This document shows, in pieces, positions 51,694 to 62,000 of a DNA stretch of 64,000 bases. The position numbers were made by a program, and so were the translations under genes. Position 1 is the stretch's first letter, and each line of letters begins with the position of its first letter. The DNA is from Granulosicoccus sp965214025 (lineage in GTDB: Bacteria > Pseudomonadota > Gammaproteobacteria > Granulosicoccales > Granulosicoccaceae): NCBI GenBank assembly GCA_965214025.1, contig CBDCAW010000004.1, positions 206,062 through 270,061 of the forward strand. Direction: 5' to 3'. The notes below the pieces were generated by a model. The model was not told the origin of the DNA. It did not search any database and saw only the letters and a list, made by a program, of their open reading frames with translations.

Positions 51694-53481
51694 ATGCCAA
51701 CGAATCAATCTGCTCACCGATCCATGCATCGACCATCACGTACAGCCTGCCTGCTGCTGGGTCAGACGTTGATGGCGTGCGGCTTGTGCCTGCCCCATAC
51801 CCATACCGACGCTCTTGCGAGCGCCGGGCACATAGCCTGGTTGCAGTCCGATGGTCTCAGCGAGCAGGCCGAAGACTTGCTGCAAGCGATCGATACCAGT
51901 GACGAACATGGCTTGAGCCCGGCACGCTACGGCCAGCACGAGTTGCGCGAACAACTTGCCAAACTCACGCTACGGGCAGACCGGCGGGTGAAGAACCTGG
52001 ACGTCAACAGTCGATCAGCCAGGGCCCTGACGGCCGATCTCGATCGTGCATTCAAGCAGTTGCTGACCGACCTCGATCGCGGCCTCGTCGACCCGGCCAC
52101 TGCACAATATCGGGTGTACGCAAAACCTGCGAACCATGATGTCGACCAACTTTACGGGAAGGTTCAGCAGGCGGCACTCAGCGTCGATCAGGCATTGGAA
52201 ACCGTGACCCCATCGCACCGACACTACTCGCGGCTGCGTTCCAAGTTGCGCACGTTGCTCGATCGGCGCGCCAACGGCCAAGTGGCCGAGAGGCTGCCGG
52301 GAAAGCGCGACGACGCTGGCGTACCTGCACGAGCGGGTGGCGGGAGCGAGAGCCCGACCGGGAGCGACGGCGATGGCAAAAGCCGCTTTTTCTACGACCC
52401 CGATGGTTTCCTGCCGGTCGGCATCGATTCGGATGACGCTTCGGGACGCCGCGCCGGCCCGGACCTGCGATCCGGTGCCAGTCACCCTGTGATCATGACC
52501 CTCAAGCGACGCCTCATCGGCGCCGGTGCGCTGGCCAACGATACAGTACTGACACCTCGCTTCGACACCACCCTGCTGGTGGCCCTGAAGGTATTCCAGG
52601 CTCAGAACGGGCTACCCGAATCGGGGAAGATCGATATCGACACGCTCGCAGCCCTGGACCTGCGCGAGGATGAGGCGATAGCCCGCATCGTGCAGAGCCT
52701 GGAGCGCTGGCGGTGGATGCCGGACGATCTGGGCGAGCGGTACGTGCTGGTGAACCTGCCGAACTATCGCCTCGAACTGTTCAACGGACCACAGCGCATC
52801 ATCGACATGCCGGTGGTGATCGGCAAGGTCGGACGAGGTACTCCGGTGTTCAGCCGCGACATGCAGTTCATCGAGTTCAGCCCGACCTGGACGGTACCGC
52901 GGCGGATCGCCGAAAACGAGCTGCTACCGCTCGAACGGCGTAAGCCCGGCTACCTGGCTTCTCGCAACTTCCGCCTGATGCGCGAAAGCGAGGGCAGGCT
53001 CTACGAGGTACCGGACAGCAAGATGACACCGGCGACCTTCTCGAAGAAGCCCTTTCCGTACATGCTGCGCCAGAGACCCGGTGAAGGTAACGCGCTGGGG
53101 CGCATGAAGTTCATGTTGCCGAACCCTTATGCGATCTACCTGCACGACACACCGGCGAAGCATCTGTTCGGCGAGCCGACGCGAGCTTACAGCCATGGTT
53201 GCATCCGGCTGGAAGACCCGGACCGCCTGGCGAGCCTCCTGTTGCAGATCGATGGTAAATCGCTCGACGAGATCGACACGATGCTGGCGGGCACCACGAA
53301 CAACCGGGTTCACCTGAAAACCTTCGTGCCAACGCATCTGACTTACATGACCACCTGGGTAGACGATGCCGGCCGGCTGCAGAACCGGCCCGACGTATAC
53401 GGGCTGGATGTACGACTGCGCGAAGCGCTGATGCAGACCGATTCCCTGCTCAGTCGGTTGCCGATGGATTCCCAGACCTGA
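51694..53481 (+). CDS. L,D-transpeptidase of the YcbB/LdtD type
   Basis: A 595-residue exported enzyme that forms 3-3 cross-links in peptidoglycan. A signal peptide (TACLLLGQTLMACGLCLPHT) is followed by a scaffold region, then a PG-binding domain (LKRRLIGAGALANDTVLTPRFDTTLLVALKVFQAQNGL), and the YkuD catalytic domain with VLVNLPNYRLELFNG, the catalytic YSHGCIRLEDP (Cys and His) and MKFMLPNPYAIYLHDTP. An insert of ~60 residues rich in Gly, Asp and Ser lies before the PG-binding domain. MHRPSRT at 51724 is an alternative start. Confidence 0.92.
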   Translation: MPTNQSAHRSMHRPSRTACLLLGQTLMACGLCLPHTHTDALASAGHIAWLQSDGLSEQAEDLLQAIDTSDEHGLSPARYGQHELREQLAKLTLRADRRVKNLDVNSRSARALTADLDRAFKQLLTDLDRGLVDPATAQYRVYAKPANHDVDQLYGKVQQAALSVDQALETVTPSHRHYSRLRSKLRTLLDRRANGQVAERLPGKRDDAGVPARAGGGSESPTGSDGDGKSRFFYDPDGFLPVGIDSDDASGRRAGPDLRSGASHPVIMTLKRRLIGAGALANDTVLTPRFDTTLLVALKVFQAQNGLPESGKIDIDTLAALDLREDEAIARIVQSLERWRWMPDDLGERYVLVNLPNYRLELFNGPQRIIDMPVVIGKVGRGTPVFSRDMQFIEFSPTWTVPRRIAENELLPLERRKPGYLASRNFRLMRESEGRLYEVPDSKMTPATFSKKPFPYMLRQRPGEGNALGRMKFMLPNPYAIYLHDTPAKHLFGEPTRAYSHGCIRLEDPDRLASLLLQIDGKSLDEIDTMLAGTTNNRVHLKTFVPTHLTYMTTWVDDAGRLQNRPDVYGLDVRLREALMQTDSLLSRLPMDSQT

Positions 53482-53533
53482 AGCCTTCGAAGACTGCCGT
53501 CGATTCGGCCACGGGCGCTGTCGATGAGCGACC

Positions 53534-54250
53534 TCAGGGAACCAACCAGCCGCCGTCCACATCCACCGTCGTGCCTGTCACGAAATCGTTTTCCACCAGG
53601 AACAGGATGCCGTGCGCGACTTCGGCTGCCGTGCCTGCGCGGGGGATCACGTTCGCCTCGGTCATGCCGGTGTAGATAGCCTTCCGTTCGGGCCCTCGTG
53701 CCTCGACCATGGGCGTGTCGATGACGCCAGGGGAGAGCGTGTTGATGCGTACCGGTGCGATCTCCGGTGCAACCGCACGCACCAGTGCTTCCACCGCACC
53801 ACCCACTGCCGACAGTGCCACCTGACCGGGCTTGCATTTACGTGCCGGTGAACCACTGACCAGAACGATGCAGCCATGCTCGGGCAGGTGCCGTGCTCCC
53901 AGCTGAACCACGTTGGCGTAACCCCAGAGCTTGTCGAACGATGCCTGGAAACCGTCGAAGTCCATATCGATGAACGGACCCTTCGCCCGACCACCGCCCG
54001 TGGCCGCGCTGATCAGGATGTCGTAGGGCGCCAGCTCGTTCAGCAGGACCTCCAGGGCATCGCGGTCGCGTACATCGCAGGCGCGTGTGGCTACGCCATC
54101 CGGAAGCTCTTCAGCTCCCCTATCGGCCTTGTCCGGGTTGCGGCTGATGGCGACCACCGAGGCGCCGCGCTCCGCCAACTGCCGTGCGGTAGCCAGACCG
54201 ATACCCGAGGTTCCGCCGAACACGATTGCCTTTCTGCCTGTTATCTGCAC
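53534..54250 (-). CDS. SDR-family protein lacking the catalytic Tyr-Lys pair
   Basis: A 238-residue Rossmann-fold protein of the short-chain dehydrogenase/reductase superfamily. The NAD(P)-binding motif is GGTSGIGLATARQL, and ISRNPDK suggests NADP(H). DVRDRDALEVLL and RINTLSPGVIDTPMVE are typical. The serine in VLVSGSPARK is kept, but the YxxxK position reads LSAVG, so the catalytic tyrosine and lysine are absent. A subset of SDRs with this feature exists. The GTG at 54250 has AGGTGG six bases upstream; a GTG at 54301 is the alternative. Substrate unknown. Confidence 0.82.
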   Translation of the reverse strand: MQITGRKAIVFGGTSGIGLATARQLAERGASVVAISRNPDKADRGAEELPDGVATRACDVRDRDALEVLLNELAPYDILISAATGGGRAKGPFIDMDFDGFQASFDKLWGYANVVQLGARHLPEHGCIVLVSGSPARKCKPGQVALSAVGGAVEALVRAVAPEIAPVRINTLSPGVIDTPMVEARGPERKAIYTGMTEANVIPRAGTAAEVAHGILFLVENDFVTGTTVDVDGGWLVP

Positions 54251-54331
54251 CGGTTGCCACCTGTCAGTGATTTCATCTCGTGCGAACGCTCGAACACCCA
54301 CAAATGGCTATTCGGTTGAATCCATTTCATG

Positions 54332-54922
54332 CTAACGCGCGAACACCAGCATGTGGTTGTTCGTCGGTAGCGCTATCGGTCGCGCCGTCTTAAAACCCTG
54401 GGCTTGTGCCAGACGGTTCAGATCCGCTACATCGCGTACACCACTGGCCGGGTCTCGCTCCTGCAGGGCCAGGCTGAAACGCGCGTTGCTCTCGCTGATG
54501 TGTTGCCCGTCGAAGATGAACGGACCATAGACGCAGAGCTTGCCACCGTCCGCCAGTACTCCCGCGCAACCTGCAAAGAAGCGTTCCACCGCTGGCGCGC
54601 TGACGATATGCAGCGTGTTCACGGTGAGGCAGGCATCGGCTTCGAGATCAGGCCATGGATCAGCCATGATATCGAGCGCCACCGGCGCCGCCACGTTTTC
54701 GCAGGCTGCCTCGTCAAGCCACAGCTTCATGCCAGGCAACAACTCCGGCAGTTCCGATGGCTGCCACCGGACCTGTGGCAGGTTCGAAGCGAAATGGCAG
54801 ACGTGCTGACCCGTGCCCGAGCCGATTTCCAGCACGCGGTCACCAGGTTTCAGTTCGGTGCGTAATGCGTCGAGAATCGCCTGGCGATTGCTTTGCGCGG
54901 AGGGGGAGAAGGGTTTTTGCAT
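54332..54922 (-). CDS. DUF938 class I SAM-dependent methyltransferase
   Basis: A 196-residue protein of the DUF938 family. It starts MQKPFSPSAQSNRQAILDAL. The SAM-binding motif I is VLEIGSGTGQHVCHFA, and LTVNTLHIVSAPAVERFFAG and LCVYGPFIFDGQHISESNARFSLALQERDPASGVRD are family signatures. Substrate unknown. It may be co-transcribed with the SDR gene 81 bases downstream. Confidence 0.9.
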   Translation of the reverse strand: MQKPFSPSAQSNRQAILDALRTELKPGDRVLEIGSGTGQHVCHFASNLPQVRWQPSELPELLPGMKLWLDEAACENVAAPVALDIMADPWPDLEADACLTVNTLHIVSAPAVERFFAGCAGVLADGGKLCVYGPFIFDGQHISESNARFSLALQERDPASGVRDVADLNRLAQAQGFKTARPIALPTNNHMLVFAR

Positions 54923-55054
54923 GCGCGAAGGCAATATACCGGTGATGACGTCTGCCAGTATATCAACGGTTCGGGTATGTAGATCCGCTTATGGGCTGGG
55001 CACACACCGAGACATCCCTGTTCTCGGCAGCTTGCGCGCTACGGCGACGAACCG

Positions 55055-56569
55055 TTACTGAGCGCTGTACACCCTGACGTAGTCGATCTCCAGTGCGGGA
55101 TTGTTCCAGGCCTCGAGGTCGGACGGGTTGGGAAAGTACTCTGATTTACTGCGCCCCAGGCCACCGGCAGTTTCCGGAAAGTTCGTCCAGTTTCCGCCGA
55201 CGGCGAGATTGAGGATCACATAGAGGTCTTCGTGATTCGCTTCCACCGTGTTCAGCTCGCTCACGACCTGGTCGTCGATGTACCAGACGATACGGCCCGG
55301 CTCCCATCGTACGGCGTAGACGTGATAATCGAGGCTGAAGTCCTGACCGGTGTATACCTGGCCGGATGGCTCGGGCTTCAGGAAGTTACCGTCACCGTAA
55401 TTGGTTTCCGACACGTTCTTGTAGTAGTGGAACGAGTTATAGATGTATTCCGGATAATGACCGAGATTTTCCATGATATCGATCTCGGTACGCTGCGTGT
55501 TCTCGGCAGCACGGCGCTGGTGCAGCAACCAGAACGCCGGGAATGTGCCTGTCACACTCGGGATTTTGATGCGGGCTTCGAAATAGCCGTATTTCTGCGA
55601 GAACGAGTCGTAGCTTGCCATTGCGCCTGACAGAAACTCCTGCTGGCTGACCATTTCCTCCAACGGCCCGAACTTCTTGTCGGCATTCGAGGTTTTCAAC
55701 GGATTTCTCTTCGCGCGTATCGCCAGCCTCTCACCATCCAGCTCGAACGGGTTGTATTCCCCGAGCAAAGCCTGGTGGTTCGGATCGTCGCTGAGCGGGT
55801 TGACGTAGAATTGATGTTCGCCGTTGATCAGGCGATATTCATAACGCTCACCGTTGTGTTCACCGTCCCAGCGCAGCTGGGTGCTCCAGCGGTTTCCATC
55901 CAGTTCCGTACCATTGAACTCGTCGCTGAATACCAGCTTGTAACCGGGCTTGTTGACCGCCTCGGGATAGCCCAGCGATGCCTGGTCCACATTGCTGTCG
56001 TTCGACGGCGCAGCCGTATCACCGGTCTGCGTCTCATCAGGAAGGTCGGGTATTTCAGGCACGCCAGCGCCCTCATCCGTTGCAGGCAGCTCGCCGGCTA
56101 CGGACGCTACCCCTGCCGCAGATGGCTCGTCGGCATCCGGCGAAACCTCGCAATCTGATACCGGCACGCCATCCGGCCCTGGCTCACCGGCCGGTGCCGA
56201 TTCGGCACTATCTGTCTCTTCCGATACATCATCGCCATCAACCGCTTCGTCGGTTTCGGCTGCATCATCGGGCTCGCAATCGGCATCCGCCGCATCGGCA
56301 GACTGTTCTTCATCCGACTGATCTTCCTGCACGGTCACGTCGATGATCGAGCCATCTGCCTCCGCGCTCTCCGCGTCGGCAGCGCCATCTTGAGCGGCAA
56401 CGCTCGTCGTTGTCAGCAGGGCAGCCGGTACCGTCAGGGCAGCGAGCAACACGAGTAAGGACCGACCAGGCTTGCGTATCGGGGTGGTCAAGAGTGTCGG
56501 TGATGTATTGCCCTGAGTCTTGAACAGGCGTGCGATTTCTTGACGAACGATTGAACTTGCTACGATCAT
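55055..56569 (-). CDS. GH16 endo-beta-glucanase with long acidic linker
   Basis: A 504-residue secreted glycoside hydrolase family 16 enzyme, probably cleaving beta-1,3-glucan (laminarin) or a related algal glucan. The signal peptide ends near SVAA-QDG (about residue 59). Residues 60-205 form a linker dominated by Asp, Glu, Ala and Ser. The catalytic domain (about 207-504) has the GH16 active site TEIDIMENLG with nucleophile Glu362 and acid/base Glu367. YGYFEARIKIPSVTGTFPAFWLLH, FSLDYHVYAVRWEPGRIVWYIDD and VILNLAVGGNW are typical. The start at 56569 is the most likely; upstream in-frame codons look non-coding. Confidence 0.9.
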   Translation of the reverse strand: MIVASSIVRQEIARLFKTQGNTSPTLLTTPIRKPGRSLLVLLAALTVPAALLTTTSVAAQDGAADAESAEADGSIIDVTVQEDQSDEEQSADAADADCEPDDAAETDEAVDGDDVSEETDSAESAPAGEPGPDGVPVSDCEVSPDADEPSAAGVASVAGELPATDEGAGVPEIPDLPDETQTGDTAAPSNDSNVDQASLGYPEAVNKPGYKLVFSDEFNGTELDGNRWSTQLRWDGEHNGERYEYRLINGEHQFYVNPLSDDPNHQALLGEYNPFELDGERLAIRAKRNPLKTSNADKKFGPLEEMVSQQEFLSGAMASYDSFSQKYGYFEARIKIPSVTGTFPAFWLLHQRRAAENTQRTEIDIMENLGHYPEYIYNSFHYYKNVSETNYGDGNFLKPEPSGQVYTGQDFSLDYHVYAVRWEPGRIVWYIDDQVVSELNTVEANHEDLYVILNLAVGGNWTNFPETAGGLGRSKSEYFPNPSDLEAWNNPALEIDYVRVYSAQ

Positions 56570-57185
56570 TGAATTTTTGATTCCACAGGACTGCGTCACC
56601 TGGAGCATCCCGATCAGGTGATGGATTTGAGCTATCGGAATAAAATTACCAGTCCGCTCGGTAATTTCGAGGCTGTGCGAATTGGCGCAAGGGTACTCCA
56701 ATTCATTCCGATAAAAAACATAGGCTATCCGTTTCGTAGGAAATCGCCGTCGCGTGCAAAAACCAGCAGTAGTCAGGCCCAGTTCGCGTTTTCTTTCAGC
56801 TCCGTAATTTTCCTGCGGCATTCTGGCAATATGTGCCGCCCTACTCAGCCATTTACCTACCGACTGCCTACCTATTCGCCGAGAATCAGTAACGCCCTGG
56901 CAATGGTCGGTCAGTCAACCTGCTGACACAAATCGCAGAGCATTCAATCATATTCCGGAAAGAGAAAACCGGCTTAATCGTTTGATTATCATGACAATAA
57001 GAAATAGAACAACAGCGCTATCTGTGCCGCAGGAGCGAAAGACTTCGCCAAAAATTGCACCGATACTTTCCGATTCAGAATTGATTTGCGGACAAGCGGA
57101 AATAGGCAGCATCACCATCTGGAAGGAGAAAATGGAAAGTTGCCGAAGAGGAAAGTACTCGCGAAAGGCACTGCGTAACGACGAA
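56570..57185. other. AT-rich intergenic region, no supported gene
   Basis: A 616-base stretch that is visibly richer in A and T than its flanks. Short frames exist on both strands (for example 56982-57227 on plus), but they have unusual composition, overlap mazG or lack start signals. One site, AAGGAGAAAATG near 57122-57133, looks like a ribosome-binding site for a 31-codon frame that runs into the mazG 3' end; I do not accept it as a gene. Confidence 0.5.
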
Positions 57186-58115
57186 TCAACCGTGCCCGGA
57201 TTGCCGCAGTTTGATCTCGCTCCATAGTTCCTCGAGCCCTTCGATGCCGGTTGCGGGCAGCTCGAGTCCGCGTTCCGCCGCGAGCCGTTCCACGGAGCGG
57301 AACCGTCTGTCGAACTTGGCGGTCGCCTCGCGCAATGCAAACTCGGCGTCTACCTGGTGGTGGCGCGCGAGATTCACCGCCGCGAACAGTAGATCACCAA
57401 TTTCATCGCGGATTGCCACGGGGTCGCCGGCCTCGGCGGCCTCGAGCACCTCGTCGAGTTCCTCTTGCACCTTGTCGTAAACTGGCGGCAGGCTGGGCCA
57501 ATCGAAGCCTGCCCGGGCGGCACGCTTCTGGATTTTCTCCGCCCGTACCAGTGCGGGCAGGTTGCGGGCCACACCGTCGAGCGCCGAATGCTCGGAGGAA
57601 TCAGCCGTCGCGTGGCCCTCGGCAGAACTCGTAGCAAGCCCGTCCCTGCTGCCTATCGCTTCGAAAGGCTTTTCTGCAGTTTCTTCCGTAGCCGCCAGGC
57701 CTGCAACCTTTGGTGACAAGGTGCCTCCCGGCTTCTGTTGCCGTTCCTCAGCCTTCAGAGCCTCCCAATGCGCCTTCAGTTCGTCGATGCTGGCGAATGT
57801 CGTGTTGCCGAACACATGCGGATGGCGACGAGTCATCTTGCTGATGATACCGCTCACCACATCCGGGAAACCGAAGGCACCTTTTTCCTCTGCCATCTGC
57901 GCATGAAATACCACCTGGAACAGCAGATCTCCGAGTTCGTCGCACAGGTCCGGCAGGTCTCCCCGGTCGATCGCATCGGCGACCTCGTAGGCCTCCTCGA
58001 TCGTGTAAGGGGCAATACTGGCGAAATCCTGCTCGATGTCCCAGGCGCAACCGGTATCAGGATGCCGCAGATCGCGCATCAGCTGCAGCAGTGCTTCGAT
58101 CGACGACTCGTTCAT
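57186..58115 (-). CDS. mazG: Nucleoside triphosphate pyrophosphohydrolase MazG
   Basis: A 309-residue enzyme that hydrolyses NTPs and dNTPs to monophosphates and affects (p)ppGpp levels in E. coli. Two MazG domains are present. The first contains GCAWDIEQDFASIAPYTIEEAYEVADAI and LCDELGDLLFQVVFHAQMA; the second VQEELDEVLEA and IRDEIGDLLFAAVNLARHH. The ~70-residue segment between them is Ala/Ser/Glu-rich and longer than in E. coli. The start at 58115 (MNESSIEALLQLMRDLRHPDTGC) matches the family; an ATG at 58136 is possible. Confidence 0.95.
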   Translation of the reverse strand: MNESSIEALLQLMRDLRHPDTGCAWDIEQDFASIAPYTIEEAYEVADAIDRGDLPDLCDELGDLLFQVVFHAQMAEEKGAFGFPDVVSGIISKMTRRHPHVFGNTTFASIDELKAHWEALKAEERQQKPGGTLSPKVAGLAATEETAEKPFEAIGSRDGLATSSAEGHATADSSEHSALDGVARNLPALVRAEKIQKRAARAGFDWPSLPPVYDKVQEELDEVLEAAEAGDPVAIRDEIGDLLFAAVNLARHHQVDAEFALREATAKFDRRFRSVERLAAERGLELPATGIEGLEELWSEIKLRQSGHG

Positions 58116-58232
58116 CGCGTAATCCGTCAAGGTCATGTCGTCGGCTTACACGTCGCGGCAGTCAATCGATGTGCCACTCACCGGGACGAACATCATCAGC
58201 AGCGAAAGTGCCGCACGTACTCGCAAGAGCTC

Positions 58233-58835
58233 TCAGAACGTCAGGCGGATGCCCACATGCAGACTGCCGTCGAGTTCGAGACTGTCGTAGAGCCTGGTAT
58301 CGGCTCGAATGCGGCGATAGCCGACGTAGGCCTTTGCCTGCGGAATGATGTCCATCTGCAACCGGGCGGCCAGCTCGAAATAGTTCTGTGCGTCCGAGAA
58401 GCTCGTGATATTGGGCGCGTAATAGCCCTCCAGCCCGGCTTCGACCGGGGCAGTGCGAGAGGGATTCAAGAGTACGCCGAACTTGAAACCCAGCGCCAAT
58501 GCGCCGAGCGTCTGTGCATCCTCACCAGCGACCACGTCAGCTTCGTCGATGTCGATCTGAGCACCCAGGATCTTGACGGCTGCTCCGAGATTGTATTGCG
58601 ATATATCGGTCTGACGCAGCCCGCTGGCCATCAGCGTGCCACTGACGATCACATCCGAACCTTCGTTGACGAACGCGCCTATCGCCAACTCGGAACCGGA
58701 GCCCGTCTCGATCTGGTAGGGGTTGAAAAGAAATTGCACGTTGGCCGTCTCGCTGCCCAGGGCGAGATCCAGCCCGGCGGCCTGGGCACCTGCCGAAGCG
58801 CTGATCAATACCAAGCCTGCCAGTAGTCTCTTCAT
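58233..58835 (-). CDS. YfaZ-family outer-membrane protein
   Basis: A 200-residue exported beta-barrel protein. The signal peptide is cleaved after AGAQA. Strand-like segments alternate along the mature part (NVQFLFNPYQIETGSGSELAIGAFV, VIVSGTLMASGL, LGALALGFKFGVLL, KAYVGYRRIRADTRL), and it ends GSLHVGIRLTF with the C-terminal phenylalanine used for BAM recognition. The YfaZ family has no firm function. It is upstream of mazG on the same strand, 117 bases away. Confidence 0.78.
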   Translation of the reverse strand: MKRLLAGLVLISASAGAQAAGLDLALGSETANVQFLFNPYQIETGSGSELAIGAFVNEGSDVIVSGTLMASGLRQTDISQYNLGAAVKILGAQIDIDEADVVAGEDAQTLGALALGFKFGVLLNPSRTAPVEAGLEGYYAPNITSFSDAQNYFELAARLQMDIIPQAKAYVGYRRIRADTRLYDSLELDGSLHVGIRLTF

Positions 58836-59062
58836 TGCTCATCTCGAAAGTCTTGTCGCGAAGATAATACCCTGCTCGTGCGTCCTCGCTGCCGCAAGAC
58901 GCCCGCAGTGTACTTCACCGCTACCATTGGCTGAGCTGTCCCAGCGATTCTCGCGCATCACGATGACGATTCAGTTGATCACACCATGGAGCAGAGGCAC
59001 AGGCTCGAGGGGCGCCACTCCCGGATGAGGGGGTTGGCGTCGTGCTCGAGGTGATAATGCCG

Positions 59063-62000
59063 TCAGGCGTTGACGACACCCGCCGCCACGGGGTCAGCCA
59101 ATGCCTGCACCCGATTCTCCAGCCGAGACACCGAGACCTTTTCTCGTGCGCCAAGCTCCTGGGCGAACAGCGACAGCCGCAGCTCTTCGAACGACCAGCG
59201 CAATGCCTCACGACGGATCGCATGCTCCGGATCGTTCTCCATGATCACCGGTAATGCCTTGAACCGCTCCCACACCGGCAGGAACTCTGCTCTCCGACGC
59301 CGGTCCTTGTCCGGTGCCCGGTCTATCGCATCGAGCCGCTTGTCCATACCCTGGAAGTACACCGGCAAACGCTTGAGCCGACTGGCACCGGTGGCTGTGA
59401 CGAAGCCTGCGTACAGCAAGGCGTCGATCTGATCGCGAACGTCGGCCGCTGCCTCGACCCAGCTCAGTGCGATCGAACCCTCGATGCGCCGAGCCACCTG
59501 GCGATGCGCTTCGAAGATCTGCGCAAGGTTTTCAGCGATCTCGTTGGCCTGCGCCACCAGCGCCTTGCGCCCTTGCTGCAAGGCTGCCTCGAAGGCTTCG
59601 CGTGTGCGCGGCAACGCCTGAGGATCGATGAACACCGCATCGATGGCAGCGTCTATCACGTCGGTGATCAATACCTCCTTGGTACCGTAGGGTGTGAAAC
59701 GCAAGGCGAGCACGTTGATGCCGGGTAGCTTGCGCCGCAGGTAACGGATCTCCTCGTTCAACACCAGCCGGTACAGGGCACGCACACCAAGAGGCATGGC
59801 CCGCGCCGCGGCACCTTCGCTGGCGAACAACTTGATGCTGACGCCATGGCGCCCCGCCTGCAGTGCCGGAAAGCCCTGCAGCGTGGCCCCCTGGCGTTCG
59901 ATATCCACGCTCTCCGGCAGGTCACCGAAATTCCAGTGCGTGACCGTGTCGCGCTCGATGCTCTGGTCGCTGAACTGCAGCAAGGTTTCCTCCACCTGGC
60001 CGACATGCTCGCGCTGCAAGGCCGGGAGGTCGCGCCCGGCACGCAGCACCTGCCCTTCGGCATCGATGAGCTCGAAGCGCATCTGCAGGTGCCTGGGCAG
60101 CTCGACGATGCTGCCCCAGTCGGCCTGTTTCACCTCCACGCCAGTCATGCGCTGCAGGTGTCGCGACAGGGCACTCGTCAAAGAGCCTTCACCGAACGGC
60201 ATCGCCTCGCAGGCGGCCGTCGCGAAATCCGGTGCCGGAACGAAATTGCGCCGCAGCACCTTCGGCAGCATCTTGATCATGAGCGTGATCTTCTCCTCGA
60301 GCATGCCGGGTACCAGCCATTCGCAGCGCGCCGCCGGCACCCGGTTGATCACTTCCACCGGACAGGCAAGCGTGACGCCGTCATCCTCTTCACCGGGAGC
60401 GAAGTGATAGCGAAGCGGTAGCACCAGCCCACCGGCGTCGAGCTGATCGGGATAATCACGCGCGGTGACGTCCACGGCGTCCTCGGCCAGCAGCATGTCG
60501 CGCGAGAAGTACAGGCCGCGTGGATGCTCGGATTCATAGCGCTTGCGAAACTTCTCGAAATCCGCCGCGTTGCTGACTTCCTCCGGAATGATCGCGTCAT
60601 AGAAGCGCACCAGCTCCAGTGGATCGACGACGATGTCACGCCGCCGCGACTTTTCCTCCAGCGTGGTCACCTCATCGAGCAGCGCGAGGTTGTACCGATA
60701 GAACTCGCCACCGGTCTGCAGGTTGCCGGCGACCAGCGCATCGCGGATGAAGATCTGCCGGCATTCGACCGGGTTGATACGTGAATAGTCGACGCGCTTC
60801 TTCGGATTGATGATCAGGCCATGCAGCGTGGACTGCTCGTAGGCGGCCACGCGTCCCTGCCTGCGTTGCCAGTGCGCGTCCCGGTAGCTGCGTTGCAGCA
60901 GGTGATCGGCAAGCTGCTCGATCCACTCCGGTTGCACGCCCGCCACCTGCCGTGCGAACAGCTTGCTGGTCTCGGCCACCTCACCGGCCATGATCCACTT
61001 CGGCGCTTTCTTGAACAGGCCGGAGCCCGGGAAAGATGTGCAGATGCCGGTTGCGGGTGCCGAGGTAGTCGCGCTTGTCGGTCTTGATCGCCACGTTCGC
61101 CAGCAAGCCCGAGAGCAGCGCACGGTGCACGCCGGTCATAGTCGGTCGTCCTGATTGCCGAGCGGCAGACTGCAGGCTCCTTGCACAGGCGCTCGAGCTG
61201 GCGACGCACGTCGAGCCATTCGAACAGCCGCAGTGGCGACAGGAAACGCTGCCGGCACATCTTGCGAAACTGCGCGTTCGACAGGTTCTCGCGCTGCACG
61301 GTGACGAAGGCCCACAAGTTCAGCCAGGCCATGAAGTCGGAGCGCTCGTCGTTGAATTCGGCGTGCTGCTCGTCGGCGGCCTGACGCTTGTCGAACGGGC
61401 CGATCGCGCGGGTCCTGAACCGACAGCGCGCTGACGATGGTCAGCACATCGTTCACGCAGCCCTTCGTCGGCCGCGGCCAGCAGCATGCGCCCCAGACGC
61501 GGATCGATCGGCAGGCGCGCCAGCTGGCCACCGAGCTTCGTCAGCTGGCGCCTTCTCATCGAGCGCGGCCAGCTCCTGCAAGGTTCGATAGCCGTCGTTG
61601 ATGAACTTCGCCCGTCCGGTGCCTCGACGAACGGAAAGTCGTCGATGTCACCCAGCTTCATCGAGCGCATCTGCAGGATGACCGAGGCCAGGTTGGTGCG
61701 CAGGATCTCCGGTTCGGTGAACTCGCGACGCGCCTCGAAATCCTCCTCCGAATACAGCCGGATGCACACCCCCGCCGCCTCCCGACCACAGCGCCCCATG
61801 CGCTGGTTGGCCGAGGCCTGCGATACCCGCTCGACCGGCAGCCGCTGCACCTTGCTGCGTACGCTGTAGCGCGACAGGCGGGCCATGCCGGTATCCACGA
61901 CGGCCCGTATGCCCGGCACCGTCAGCGAGGTTTCCGCGACGTTGGTGGCCAGCACGATACGTGGCCGCGTATGCGATTCGAAGATCCGGTTCTGCTCGGC

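Noticed and set aside
56982..57227. An 81-codon plus-strand ORF in the AT-rich gap
   Set aside because: It overlaps the mazG 3' end, starts inside repetitive AT-rich sequence and matches nothing recognisable.
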